Notes: a model not told the origin generated them from the letters alone. A stretch of DNA of 64,000 nucleotides from Mycolicibacterium mageritense (GCF_010727475.1 NZ_AP022567.1:5704001-5768000), one strand, 5' to 3'; numbered from the stretch's first letter, positions 51,265 to 60,545 are shown. A program made the numbers and translations.

Positions 51265-52086
51265 TCAGTCGGCCGCGCTGGAACTGCCCAGCAGATCGCG
51301 CACGCGGTTGGCCACGCGGATGAACTCCGGGCGTTCCATGGTCTCGGCGTAATCCCGTTCGGCAGGCAGCTCGACGTCGAGTGTCTCGACGATCCGGCCC
51401 GGCCGGGGGCTCATCACCACCACCCGGTTGGCCAGGTACACCGCTTCGGCGACCGAGTGCGTGACCAGCACCACCGTGGTGCCGGTGTCGCGCCAGATCC
51501 GGTGCAGTTCGACGTTCATCTTCTCGCGGGTCAGCGCGTCGAGCGCCCCGAACGGCTCGTCCATCAGGAGCACACCGGGCTCGTGCAGCAGTGCACGGCA
51601 CAGTGAAACCCGTTGCTGCATACCGCCGGACAGCTCGTGCGGCAGCGCATTCTCGAATCCCGCCAACCCCGTCATCTCGATGAGCTGGTCGCACCGGCGG
51701 GCCGCGGCGGCCTTCGGCATGCCGCGCATCTCGGCCTGCAACAGGATGTTCTTGCGTACCGAACGCCATTCGAGCAGCGCAGCCCGTTGGAACACATAGC
51801 CGATCTCCCGCTGCGGCCCTTTCACGTGTCGTCCGCGAAGCCGCACGGAGCCCGAGGTCGAGTCGGTCAGACCCGCGACCACCTTCAGCAGCGTCGACTT
51901 TCCGCAGCCGGAAGGGCCTGCGATCGAGACGAACTCACCGTCGGCCACGCGCAGGTCGATGTCGTCGAGGGCCGTGACAGTGGCTCGTTTGGAGGTGAAC
52001 CTGACCGTGAGGTTCTCGATGGCGATGGCTTCAGCGGCTTCGGTCGTCACCGTCGTTCCCGGGGCAGTGATCGTGGCAGTGGTCAT
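51265..52086 (-). CDS. ABC transporter ATP-binding protein (SsuB/TauB type)
   Basis: 273 aa, last gene of a permease-binding protein-ATPase operon. Walker A GPSGCGKST, Q-loop VFQRAALLEW, signature LSGGMQQR, Walker B VLLMDEPFGALD, and switch VTHS. The subfamily moves sulfonates, taurine, nitrate or thiamin-precursor pyrimidines. It starts 16 bases after the binding-protein stop. The 97 bases beyond its stop, towards merR, show no clear terminator. Confidence 0.92.
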   Translation of the reverse strand: MTTATITAPGTTVTTEAAEAIAIENLTVRFTSKRATVTALDDIDLRVADGEFVSIAGPSGCGKSTLLKVVAGLTDSTSGSVRLRGRHVKGPQREIGYVFQRAALLEWRSVRKNILLQAEMRGMPKAAAARRCDQLIEMTGLAGFENALPHELSGGMQQRVSLCRALLHEPGVLLMDEPFGALDALTREKMNVELHRIWRDTGTTVVLVTHSVAEAVYLANRVVVMSPRPGRIVETLDVELPAERDYAETMERPEFIRVANRVRDLLGSSSAAD

Positions 52087-52102
52087 GTCAGTCAGGCTCC
52101 TG

Positions 52103-53134
52103 CTATTGCTGAGGCTTCGGGGCGAACGACGAGTCCCAATACTCCGCAGGGTCTTTCGCGGTTTTGAGCAATCCGGCGTCGGTCAGCGTGGTGATCGTGG
52201 TGGTCCAGTCCTCGTTGGAGTTGGTGCCCGGCGGCTGGTTGGCGGTCGCGGGCGTGCTCAGCAGCGGGATGGTCTGCTTCCACTGGTCCAGCAGCACCTC
52301 CCGGGGCGGCATCTGCGGATCCTTTCCTGCCATGGCCTGCACGGCGGCCTCGGGATTCGCGGCGGCAGCGGTGAATGCCTCACTCGTCGCATCGACCATC
52401 GACCGCACGAGATCCGGGTCGTCGCTGATGGTTTGGGTGTTGGCGATCAGACCGTTGCTGTAGAAGTTCAGCCCCGCGTCAGAGTACTTCAGGTACCGCA
52501 CCTCCCGGCCGCTCTTGTTGGCGATGGTCGGGCCCTGGTCGTGGGCGAACCCGATCAATCCGTCGACGCGCCCGGACAGCATCGCCGACATCTTGCCCGC
52601 GGCGTCGAGGCTCTGCTGGGTGACCTGGTCGGCGGGTACGCCCACCTTGTCCAGATAGATGGGGAACGTCGTGGTGGGGGCATCGCCTGCCGAGACCGCG
52701 ATGGTGCGGCCCGCGAGATCTTTGGGCTCGTCGATGCCCGAGTCGGCGAACACCTGTACGGCCGACGGCGTGGTCTGCAGGAACACACCGGTGCTCTTGA
52801 CCTTGACACCTTTGTCGATGTTGGTCAGCACGGCCGGGGTGTCGGCCCAACCGAAGTCGGTCTGTTGCGAGCCGACGGCCTGCACGGTCTTGGTCGAACC
52901 CTGGCCCGCGTCGATGGTCAGGTCGATGCCGTGTTTGGCGAAGATGCCCTCCTGCACACCGTAATAGAACGGCGCGTGCTCGCCGTACGGATACCAGTTG
53001 AGCATCAGGGTCGCCGGGGTGGCCGAACCGTCTGCGGCGGGGGACTTTTCAGAATTGCTGCCGCCACAGGCGGACAGGGTGAGAGCCGCGGCAGCGGCAA
53101 GCGCAACGGTGGTGCGGCGCAGAGATGAGGTCAT
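52103..53134 (-). CDS. ABC transporter substrate-binding lipoprotein, NMT1/SsuA family
   Basis: 343 aa. Lipoprotein signal with SAC lipobox (Cys23) then GGSNSEKS. NMT1/THI5-like fold: LMLNWYPYGEHAPFYYGVQE (about 43-62), GIFAKHGIDLTIDAGQGST, GWADTPAVL. The front of the fold resembles ThiY-type pyrimidine binders as much as SsuA. The operon carries the same operator as the LacI-controlled sugar-type genes next door, so the ligand may be sugar-linked rather than a sulfonate. Specificity unresolved. Confidence 0.88.
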   Translation of the reverse strand: MTSSLRRTTVALAAAAALTLSACGGSNSEKSPAADGSATPATLMLNWYPYGEHAPFYYGVQEGIFAKHGIDLTIDAGQGSTKTVQAVGSQQTDFGWADTPAVLTNIDKGVKVKSTGVFLQTTPSAVQVFADSGIDEPKDLAGRTIAVSAGDAPTTTFPIYLDKVGVPADQVTQQSLDAAGKMSAMLSGRVDGLIGFAHDQGPTIANKSGREVRYLKYSDAGLNFYSNGLIANTQTISDDPDLVRSMVDATSEAFTAAAANPEAAVQAMAGKDPQMPPREVLLDQWKQTIPLLSTPATANQPPGTNSNEDWTTTITTLTDAGLLKTAKDPAEYWDSSFAPKPQQ

Positions 53135-53161
53135 GGCTCTAGTTTCCTGGGTGGTTGCGGA

Positions 53162-54037
53162 TCAGGCGGAGGTGGCGGACTTGGCGGTACGGCGCGAGGA
53201 ATGCCATGGGATGAGCAGCTTCTCGGCGATCTCGATGATCGCGAAGAGCGCGATGCCAAGCACCGACATGATGATGAGGGCCGCGAACAGCATTGCGGTG
53301 TCGATGTTTCCGTTGGCCTGAAGGATCACGTAGCCCAGGCCTTCGTTGGCGCCGACGAACTCGCCCACGACCGCGCCGGTGACCGCCAGGGTGGCGGCGA
53401 CCTTGAGGCCGGACATCAACTGCGGCAGAGAAGCCGGAAACCGGATCTTGAGGAAGGTCTTGAACCGGCTCGCGCCCATGGTCGAGGTCAGTTCGAGGAT
53501 CTCGGGGTCCACCGAACGCAGACCGGCCAGACCCGAGATCACGATGGGGAAGAACGCCATCAGCACGGCCACCAGGATCTTCGGCGACGGACCGAAACCC
53601 AGCCACACGATGAACAGCGGCGCGATCGCGATCTTCGGGATGACCTGTGCGAACAGGATCAGCGGGTAGACGGTCTTCTCGAGGCTCGCCGAGTAGATCA
53701 TGATCACCGCAACGAATTCGCCGATGATCGCGGCGATGACGAACCCGATCACGGTCTCCCAGGTGGTCACCCAGGTGTTCTGCGCCAGATAGGCCGCGTT
53801 CTCCTGAGCGGTGCGCCAGGTGTCGGCGGGCGAGGGGAGGATGTAGGGCGCGACGAGTTGGGCCTCGGTGACGGCCCACCAGGCGGCCAGCAGTGCCGCG
53901 ACGAGCACCAGTGGCCGCCACAGGGCCGAGGCCGTGCGTCGCGCCGAAACGGCAGGGGAGAAGATTCGGCGCTGGGGTGCCGGGCCGGAGTCCGGAGACC
54001 CGGAGGGGCGCACCCCGGCCGAAGCGGTTACCGCCAT
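53162..54037 (-). CDS. ABC transporter permease (SsuC type)
   Basis: 291 aa, about 6 membrane helices after a 40-residue charged N-tail. The BPD_transp EAA-loop sits at LTSTMGASRFKTFLKIRFPA, which contacts the ATPase. First gene of the operon; ATG 54037. The LacI-type palindrome lies 48 bases upstream. Confidence 0.9.
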   Translation of the reverse strand: MAVTASAGVRPSGSPDSGPAPQRRIFSPAVSARRTASALWRPLVLVAALLAAWWAVTEAQLVAPYILPSPADTWRTAQENAAYLAQNTWVTTWETVIGFVIAAIIGEFVAVIMIYSASLEKTVYPLILFAQVIPKIAIAPLFIVWLGFGPSPKILVAVLMAFFPIVISGLAGLRSVDPEILELTSTMGASRFKTFLKIRFPASLPQLMSGLKVAATLAVTGAVVGEFVGANEGLGYVILQANGNIDTAMLFAALIIMSVLGIALFAIIEIAEKLLIPWHSSRRTAKSATSA

Positions 54038-54084
54038 GGATGAGTCCTAAGGTCGCAGTATTCGCGGGAGTGGAACCCGATCTG

Positions 54085-54098
54085 GGAATGCGCTTTCC
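54085..54098. promoter_or_regulatory. LacI-type operator GGAATGCGCTTTCC upstream of ABC operon
   Basis: 14-base near-palindrome, 48 bases before the permease start. The identical sequence, reversed, occurs at 55235-55248, and both continue into a GAAG on one side. A partial second dyad, CGAA/TTCG, follows immediately. Confidence 0.75.
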
Positions 54099-54149
54099 GA
54101 AGCGGTTCGACCATAACGTGACCCAGCGCACACTGTCAACGGCGCCCCG

Positions 54150-55181
54150 CTAGGGCAGCCGGGTGCTGTCGCGCAGAATGACCCGTCCGGGAACGCGTTC
54201 ACGCAGGTCATCGCACTCCGTGTCAGTGCGCAACGCCAACTCGACTGCGCGCGCGCCGATCTCTTCGAGGGGCAGGGCCACGGTCGTCAGGCTCGGGATG
54301 TGGTCGCGCAGTGTGGGGATGTCGTCGAAGCCCGCGATGCCGATGTCTTCGGGCACCGACAGACCGAGTTCGCGCCACGCGGCGACGGCTCCTATGGCCA
54401 TCACGTCGGTGACCGCGAACACGCACACCGGCTCGGCCTGAGCACCCGGGCTGAGCTGCAGTGCCCCCGCGAGCCGGCGCGCCGCCGAATGGCCGCCGTC
54501 GCGGGTGAATTCGCCCGAGACCTCGACGAGCGGGGTGAGACCGCGCCTCCCGAGCGCCTCGACGAATCCATTGCGTCGGTCGACTCCGGTGCGGATGCTG
54601 CCCGGGCCGCCGATGACCGCGAACTGCGTATGCCCGGCGGCCATCAGGGCATCGGCCAAATCGCCTGCAGCCACGTGATTCTCGGGTTCGACGGCACCTC
54701 CGAAGGCCAGTGGCTGGCCGATCACCACGACCCTGCCGCCGTTGACCCGGTAGCGGTCGAACTCTGCCTCGAGTTCTCGGTCGAGATCGCCACTCTGGCG
54801 CGAGCCGGCCAGCACGATGGCGTCGGCGCGGTGCGCGATGAACGTCGAGACCGATTCGCGCTCGATGTCGAAGTCGCGGTCGGTACTGGCCAGCAGCACC
54901 TGCTTGCGTGCGGTCCGCGCCGCGGTCTGCACACCGCGCGCGATCGAGGAGAAGTACGGGTCGGCGATGTCGTGCACGATCAAGCCGAGCAGTCCTGTCG
55001 CGGCCCGCGCGAGGGCCTGTGCCTGCGCGTTCGGCACATAGCCGAGTTCCCTTGCGGCCGTGCGGACGCGGTCGGCGACACCCTCGCCGGGTACCCGGCT
55101 CGACCCGTTGATCACCCGTGACGCGGTGGCGAGTGAAACGCCTGCTCGCGCGGCCACATCCTGCAATCTCACCGCTGCCAT
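54150..55181 (-). CDS. LacI family transcriptional regulator
   Basis: 343 aa from ATG 55181 with a GGGAGC site (ATG 55223, 14 codons upstream, is possible but falls 12 bases from the operator). HTH: VRLQDVAARAGVSLATASRV followed by INGSSRVP and hinge YVPNAQAQALA. Periplasmic-binding-protein-like effector domain with FAVTDVMAIGAVAAW and GIAGFDDIPTL. Sits between an ABC transporter operon and a divergent catabolic operon, both carrying the same palindrome, so it is probably the local repressor of both. Effector likely a sugar or its derivative. Confidence 0.9.
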   Translation of the reverse strand: MAAVRLQDVAARAGVSLATASRVINGSSRVPGEGVADRVRTAARELGYVPNAQAQALARAATGLLGLIVHDIADPYFSSIARGVQTAARTARKQVLLASTDRDFDIERESVSTFIAHRADAIVLAGSRQSGDLDRELEAEFDRYRVNGGRVVVIGQPLAFGGAVEPENHVAAGDLADALMAAGHTQFAVIGGPGSIRTGVDRRNGFVEALGRRGLTPLVEVSGEFTRDGGHSAARRLAGALQLSPGAQAEPVCVFAVTDVMAIGAVAAWRELGLSVPEDIGIAGFDDIPTLRDHIPSLTTVALPLEEIGARAVELALRTDTECDDLRERVPGRVILRDSTRLP

Positions 55182-55234
55182 GTGCGCTCCCGACGTCGTT
55201 GGGGTTGACCGGATCGTCGTCATGAGCTTACCTT

Positions 55235-55248
55235 GGAAAGCGCATTCC
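55235..55248. promoter_or_regulatory. LacI-type operator in the lacI-Gfo/Idh divergent region
   Basis: Reverse complement identical to the 14 bases at 54085-54098. Located 54 bases upstream of the lacI start and 110 bases before the Gfo/Idh start, in the right place to control both directions. Confidence 0.75.
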
Positions 55249-55357
55249 GAAGTGCTGACATCGCCGAACGCCCTCTCGAAGGCGTTCGTCGGTGCAGGTC
55301 AGTCAATCGACCGCGCTTGCCGGCCGTCGCCGGCCCATCACAGAAGGCTTCCCTGGA

Positions 55358-56524
55358 ATGAGTACATCCTCGGGCACCGCCCGCCGCACCGTGCGCATCG
55401 CGATGAACGGTGTCACCGGACGCATGGGCTACCGCCAACACCTCGTCCGGTCCATCCTGCCGCTCCGCGATGCGGGCCTCGTCCTGGCGGACGGCACGCG
55501 GGTGGCCGTCGAGCCGATCCTCGTCGGGCGCAGCGCGGACAAGCTCGCCGACATGGCGGCCGAGCACGGCATCGAGCACTGGACCACAGACCTCGCCGCC
55601 GTCATCGCCGACCCGAGCGTCGACGTGTATTTCGACGCGCAGGTGACCTCACGCCGGGTCGAGGCGCTGACCGCGGCGATCAAGGCGGGCAAGCACGTCT
55701 ACACCGAGAAGCCCACCGCGGAAACCCTCACCGAGGCAGTCGAACTCGCGCGGATGGCAGAGAACGCCGGCATCACCGCCGGAGTCGTGCACGACAAGCT
55801 GTATCTACCCGGCCTGGTCAAACTGCGTCGACTGGTCGACGAGGGCTTCTTCGGCCGCATCCTGTCCATGCGCGGCGAGTTCGGTTACTGGGTGTTCGAG
55901 GGCGACGGCCAGCCCGCCCAGCGGCCGAGTTGGAACTACCGGGCTGAAGACGGTGGCGGGATCACCGTCGACATGTTCTGTCACTGGAACTACGTGATGG
56001 AAGGAATCCTCGGCAAGGTCGAGGCCGTGACCGCCAAGGCGGTGACACACATCCCCACCCGGTGGGACGAAGCGCACGAGCCCTATGCGGCGACCGCTGA
56101 CGACTCCGCCTACGGCATCTTCGAACTGGCGGGAGGCATCGTCGCTCAGATCAATTCGTCATGGGCGGTCCGGGTCTACCGTGACGAGCTGGTCGAGTTC
56201 CAGGTAGACGGTACGCACGGCTCCGCGGTCGCCGGGCTTCGCCGGTGCGTCGCCCAACACCGTTCGCATACACCGAAACCCGTGTGGAACCCCGATCTGC
56301 CCGTCACGGAGCCGTTCCGCGACCAGTGGCTGGAGGTGCCGGCCAACGCTGATCTGGACAACGGGTTCAAGTTGCAGTGGGAGGAATACCTGCGTGACAT
56401 GCTGGCCGGCCGTCCGCACCGATACGGGCTGCTCTCGGCGGCGCGGGGTGTCCAGTTGGCCGCACTGGGTTTGCAGAGTTCGGCGGAAGGCCGCCGCATC
56501 GAGGTTCCGGAGATCGTGCTGTGA
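55358..56524 (+). CDS. Gfo/Idh/MocA family oxidoreductase
   Basis: 388 aa from ATG 55358. Rossmann fingerprint GVTGRMG (18-24), the family EKP motif at 117-119 (HVYTEKPTAET), and a catalytic-domain GGGITVDMFCHW with an Asp/His pair. Oxidises or reduces a sugar, inositol or glycoside with NAD(P). First gene of a three-gene operon whose members overlap by 4 bases each; divergent from lacI. Substrate unknown; 3-keto sugar formation is one known role of the family. Confidence 0.87.
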   Translation: MSTSSGTARRTVRIAMNGVTGRMGYRQHLVRSILPLRDAGLVLADGTRVAVEPILVGRSADKLADMAAEHGIEHWTTDLAAVIADPSVDVYFDAQVTSRRVEALTAAIKAGKHVYTEKPTAETLTEAVELARMAENAGITAGVVHDKLYLPGLVKLRRLVDEGFFGRILSMRGEFGYWVFEGDGQPAQRPSWNYRAEDGGGITVDMFCHWNYVMEGILGKVEAVTAKAVTHIPTRWDEAHEPYAATADDSAYGIFELAGGIVAQINSSWAVRVYRDELVEFQVDGTHGSAVAGLRRCVAQHRSHTPKPVWNPDLPVTEPFRDQWLEVPANADLDNGFKLQWEEYLRDMLAGRPHRYGLLSAARGVQLAALGLQSSAEGRRIEVPEIVL

Positions 56525-57711
56525 CCCTGATCCAGACCGGTACCACGGTGTCGTTGCCCATCGACGGGCAATTGCGGACCTTCGAGCTCGGGGAGCCCGG
56601 CTCCTGGCACCGGCCGGAACATCCCATCACGTCGCGGATCGCTTATGCCGCCGCGCATGTCGTTCCGCGGCCACTGGCCGACAACACCCCGGGCGCGCCG
56701 GCCGACCTGGACTGGGACGCCACGCTGGCGTACCGCCGCGAGCTGTGGTCGTACGGTCTCGGCGTGGCCGATGCGATGGACACCGCGCAGCGCGGCATGG
56801 GAATGGACTGGGCCGCCACCCGTGAGCTGATCCGGCGCAGCGGTCGGGAGGCCGCTGCCGCGCACGGTCGGCTGGCTTGCGGAGCGGGGACCGATCAGCT
56901 TGCACTCGACGATGTTTCATCGGGTGCGGCTGGTCTGAGGACGATCGCCGACGCCTACCGCGAGCAGGTGGAGGTGGTGCGCGAGGCCGGTGCACAGGTG
57001 ATCCTGATGGCATCGCGGGCGCTGGCCAGGGCCGCGCAGTCCCCAAGCGACTACCTGACGGTCTACGACGCGGTCCTGTCGGACGTCGATCAGCCCGTCA
57101 TCCTGCACTGGCTCGGGGAGATGTTCGATCCCGCGCTCCGCGGCTACTGGGGGAGCGCCGAAACCGAAACCGCGACACAGGTTTTCCTGGAGCTGATCGG
57201 CGCCAATGCCGCCAAGATCGATGGCGTCAAGGTCTCGCTGCTCGATGCCGATCACGAGGTGGCGTTGCGGCGTGCCCTGCCCGCCGGGGTCCGGCTGTAC
57301 ACGGGCGACGACTTCAACTACCCGGAGCTGATCGTCGGTGACGAGCACGGCCACTCCGACGCCCTGCTCGGCATTTTCGCGGCGATCTACCCGGCCGCAT
57401 CGGCGGCCCTGCAGGAACTCGATGCCGGCGATGCCGACAACGCACGAGCGATCCTGGAGTCCACGCGTGCGCTCGGCCGGCACATCTTCACCGCACCCAC
57501 CTATTACTACAAGACCGGGATCGCGTTCCTGTCCTGGCTCAACGGCCGGCAACCCGGATTCGGGATGGTCGGCGGATTGGCCGGCGGCCGTTCGGTTCCG
57601 CACCTTTCAGAACTGTTCGTGCTTGCCGACCGGGCCGGACTGCTGACCGATCCGGCGCTGGCCGCACACCGGATGCGGATGTTTCTTGAGCTGAACGGAG
57701 TGCGGCCATGA
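56521..57711 (+). CDS. DUF993 family protein (TIM-barrel, dihydrodipicolinate synthase-like)
   Basis: 396 aa from GTG 56521 on a GTGA overlap. Segments LDWDATLAYRRELWSYGLGV, AMDTAQRGMGMDW, IADAYREQVEVVREAGAQVI and TYYYKTGIAFLSWLNGRQPG are typical of DUF993. A lysine in KIDGVKVSLLDADHEVALR could be the Schiff-base residue of a class I aldolase-like barrel. Translation coupled to its neighbours, so it most likely acts on the product of the Gfo/Idh enzyme, for example a C-C cleavage. No biochemistry known to me. Confidence 0.8.
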   Translation: MTLIQTGTTVSLPIDGQLRTFELGEPGSWHRPEHPITSRIAYAAAHVVPRPLADNTPGAPADLDWDATLAYRRELWSYGLGVADAMDTAQRGMGMDWAATRELIRRSGREAAAAHGRLACGAGTDQLALDDVSSGAAGLRTIADAYREQVEVVREAGAQVILMASRALARAAQSPSDYLTVYDAVLSDVDQPVILHWLGEMFDPALRGYWGSAETETATQVFLELIGANAAKIDGVKVSLLDADHEVALRRALPAGVRLYTGDDFNYPELIVGDEHGHSDALLGIFAAIYPAASAALQELDAGDADNARAILESTRALGRHIFTAPTYYYKTGIAFLSWLNGRQPGFGMVGGLAGGRSVPHLSELFVLADRAGLLTDPALAAHRMRMFLELNGVRP

Positions 57712-58547
57712 GCACCGCGGATTACGACCGGTTGTCGCTGAACACCATGACCACCAAGGGTTTCACGCTTCGCGAGGCTGTCGAGGCGGCCGCCGGTGCC
57801 GGTCTCGGGGCGATCGGCCTATGGCGCGACCGGGTCGCCGAGGCGGGCCTGGACACCGCGGCAAAGCTGGTGCGCGAGCACGGATTGCGGGTCTCCAGTC
57901 TGTGCCGCGGTGGATTCCTCACGGGAGCCGACGCGACCGCGGCGTTCGACGACAACCGGCGCGCGATCGAAGAGGCGGCCACTCTGGGGACGGCCGAACT
58001 GGTGTTGGTGGTGGGCGGTCTCGTCGACCGTGATCTTCCGGAGGCACGCAGGCGGGTGGCCGACCGGCTCGACGAGCTGGTGCCGTACGCCGTCGAGCAC
58101 GACGTCCGTCTCGCGCTCGAACCACTGCACCCGGTCTTCTGCGCGGACCGCGCGGTGATCTCGACGCTCGCTCAGGCACTCGCACTGGCGGCCCCCTACC
58201 CGGCGTCGGCCGTCGGCGTCGTCGTCGACACGTTCCACGTGTGGTGGGATCCGGACCTCGCGGCGGGTATCGCGGAAGCCGGGGCGCAACAGCGCATCAG
58301 CGCATACCAGGTGTGCGACTGGCTGGTGCCGATGGCCGCCGACCCCTTGGTGTCGCGCGGCATGATGGGGGACGGCGTGATCGACTTCGCGGCGATCACG
58401 GCGCTGGTGCGCGATGCCGCGTACGACGGCGACGTCGAGGTCGAGATCTTCAACGAAAAGATCTGGGCGACAGCCGGACACGCCGTGATCGAGACCATGA
58501 AGCAGCGCTATCGCGATCTGGTGGCGCCCGCGCTCACGGCAGGCTGA
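57708..58547 (+). CDS. Sugar phosphate isomerase/epimerase family protein
   Basis: 279 aa from ATG 57708 (ATGA overlap). AP-endonuclease-2/IolE-like TIM barrel with metal ligands in RLALEPLHPVF (Glu), VVVDTFHVWWDP (Asp, His) and VEVEIFNEKIW (Glu). Such enzymes isomerise keto sugars or, in some clusters, eliminate a group from 3-keto glycosides. Completes the LacI-linked operon. Its end overlaps the convergent EamA transporter by 14 bases. Confidence 0.87.
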   Translation: MSTADYDRLSLNTMTTKGFTLREAVEAAAGAGLGAIGLWRDRVAEAGLDTAAKLVREHGLRVSSLCRGGFLTGADATAAFDDNRRAIEEAATLGTAELVLVVGGLVDRDLPEARRRVADRLDELVPYAVEHDVRLALEPLHPVFCADRAVISTLAQALALAAPYPASAVGVVVDTFHVWWDPDLAAGIAEAGAQQRISAYQVCDWLVPMAADPLVSRGMMGDGVIDFAAITALVRDAAYDGDVEVEIFNEKIWATAGHAVIETMKQRYRDLVAPALTAG

Positions 58548-59373
58548 TCAACAGCACTCCGGCCAGCACCACACCGGCGGCCACGGCTCGACGGGCACCG
58601 AGCCGCTCGCCGAGGAACACCGCTCCGATCAGCGCGCCGAACACGATGCTGGTCTCACGCAGTGCAGCGATAGGTGCGAGCGCGCCGGTGGTCTGTGCCG
58701 CGAGCACGATCGTGTACGCCGCGAGTGAGATGGCCCCGCCGGCCAGGCCCGGCACCGCGCACTCGCGCACGGCGCCGGCGAGCCGTGGCCCGCGGCGAAC
58801 GGCAGCGATGATGGCCAGCGGCGGGCCCTGCAGCAGAAACATCCAGCCCGCGTAGGCGAGCAATGGTGAATGGGCAACGCCGACACCGTCGACCACCGTG
58901 TAGCCCGCGATGGTGACGCCGGTCAGCAGCGCGGCTGTCAGCGCGGGAACGTCTTTGCGCCGCGGCAAGCCACCGGCCAGGACCAGGCCGATCAGCCCGG
59001 CCGAGATGGTCAGCACGCCGATCAGTTCGGCCACCGGTAGCTCGCGGCCGAGGAAGACCCCGGCGATCACCGCGACCAGCCACGGCGAGGTGCCGCGCGC
59101 GAGCGGGTACATCTGGCTGAACTCGCCGAGCTGATAACTCGCCAGCAACAGCAGGTTGTACACAACGTGGGCGGCCGCCGACGCGACGATGTACGGCCAG
59201 GCCCCGGCAGGCGGCAACCCGCCGATCCCGATCATCACCGCGCCACCCACCGCGTCGACCAGACCGATGAGCGCAAAACCCACCAGCCGGTCAGGGATGG
59301 CGTGGGCCAGTGAATTCCACACGGCGTGCATGAGTGCGGACAGCAGGACCGCGAGCATGATCGGAACGGACAA
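58534..59373 (-). CDS. EamA/DMT family transporter
   Basis: 279 aa from TTG 59373 with GAGGAG upstream (ATG 59358 is an alternative). Ten hydrophobic helices as two EamA repeats, e.g. ALMHAVWNSLAHAIPDRLVG at the front and LAAQTTGALAPIAALRETSI in the second half. Likely exports or imports a small metabolite. Convergent with the sugar operon; whether they are functionally tied is not visible. Confidence 0.85.
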   Translation of the reverse strand: MSVPIMLAVLLSALMHAVWNSLAHAIPDRLVGFALIGLVDAVGGAVMIGIGGLPPAGAWPYIVASAAAHVVYNLLLLASYQLGEFSQMYPLARGTSPWLVAVIAGVFLGRELPVAELIGVLTISAGLIGLVLAGGLPRRKDVPALTAALLTGVTIAGYTVVDGVGVAHSPLLAYAGWMFLLQGPPLAIIAAVRRGPRLAGAVRECAVPGLAGGAISLAAYTIVLAAQTTGALAPIAALRETSIVFGALIGAVFLGERLGARRAVAAGVVLAGVLLISLP

Positions 59374-59560
59374 CGAGAGGCTCCTCGGGTCGGCCCCGTG
59401 ATAGGGGCGTGGGCGATGGAGCCTCCAGGCTTTTGCCCCGTCAGCTGTGGACGTCTGTCCAGGCGCCGCTCGGTCCAGTCCCGAACCGTCCTGATTGTCG
59501 ATCCATGGCGGACGGCCGGCGGAACCCTAGGCGCGATCGATGTCCAACTTACCTGTGAGC

Positions 59561-60490
59561 TCAGTGCGCCTGGGCAGGGCCCCTCAGTGAGACGAACACG
59601 TCGTCGAGCACGCGTGGCCTTCCGGCACGTTCGGCGGTGTTGCGGGACGCGGGGTTGTGTCGATCGATGGTGCCGATCAACATTCGGGCCCGATCGGTGG
59701 CAACACCTACAGCCCAAGCGGTTTGGGCCGACGCCGCGTAGCCGTTGCCGTTGTGCCCGGCATCGATCACCTCTTCGTTGATCTCGTCGCCGGTGATCCA
59801 GCCGATCGCGCCCGGTGCGATGGCAAGAACCCCGACGCTGACATCACGTGCGCGGATGGCGCGCAGCAGTCCGTCGTCATGCCAACGCCTCAGGTCGGCC
59901 GAGTCGGCCGCAGAGATGTTGCGCGCCAACGCAGGTTGATGCCCGGCGACGTGTGCGTACCGGCGCTCCACGAGGTCGATGGCCTCATCGGCACTGTTGA
60001 AGCGGTCGAGTCGAACACGCCCGTCGGGTGGTGCCATGTCCCGATACCGAGCGACATGGATGCTGACGTCGAGCAACACGCCCGGCCCGGTCAGGCGGCC
60101 GGGACGGGTTCGCAGGCGCAGGTATGGCGGTCTGAACGCAGCCCACTCCGCGGCGACGCAGTCGCCCAGTGCGGCAACGTCATCGAAGCTGTGTGCGGCG
60201 ACTTCCACGAAAGGCCGTGTCACGTCGCGACTGTAGAACCGGATCCCTCCGATGAGATCACCGCGGGAACTACGAATCCGGCGATGTGAGTAATCGGCCG
60301 GTTCGATGCCGGGCAGCGTGATGTGGTCGGAGAATGTCCGGCCGAACGCGAGGTTGCCGACCCGGTCGGTTTGTTCGGCAAACCACTCGTCGACCAGGGC
60401 GTCGCCGTGGTCGCCGTAGAGTGCGGCCGCGACGTCGATCTGGTCTGACAGCGAGGGCCATCGGGTACCGAGACGCATCTGAGCCAGCAT
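59561..60490 (-). CDS. GNAT-like acetyltransferase, uncharacterised
   Basis: 309 aa from ATG 60490 (Met at 60478 possible). The C-terminal third holds a GNAT-type end: IDRHNPASRNTAERAGRPRV with an Asn-Ala-Arg set that contacts CoA. The N-terminal two thirds match nothing I recognise apart from VEVAAHSFDDVAALGDCVAA. A single gene on this strand; the 187 bases to the EamA gene hold no clear motif. Substrate unknown. Confidence 0.65.
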   Translation of the reverse strand: MLAQMRLGTRWPSLSDQIDVAAALYGDHGDALVDEWFAEQTDRVGNLAFGRTFSDHITLPGIEPADYSHRRIRSSRGDLIGGIRFYSRDVTRPFVEVAAHSFDDVAALGDCVAAEWAAFRPPYLRLRTRPGRLTGPGVLLDVSIHVARYRDMAPPDGRVRLDRFNSADEAIDLVERRYAHVAGHQPALARNISAADSADLRRWHDDGLLRAIRARDVSVGVLAIAPGAIGWITGDEINEEVIDAGHNGNGYAASAQTAWAVGVATDRARMLIGTIDRHNPASRNTAERAGRPRVLDDVFVSLRGPAQAH

Positions 60491-60545
60491 CGTCCGGGAA
60501 GGCCCTCGCGTCCACGGATTTTTGGACGCCGAGTCGCGACGCTGT

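Noticed and set aside
53139..54131. Alternative minus-strand frame over the ABC permease
   Set aside because: Overlaps the permease in another frame and lacks hydrophobic segments.
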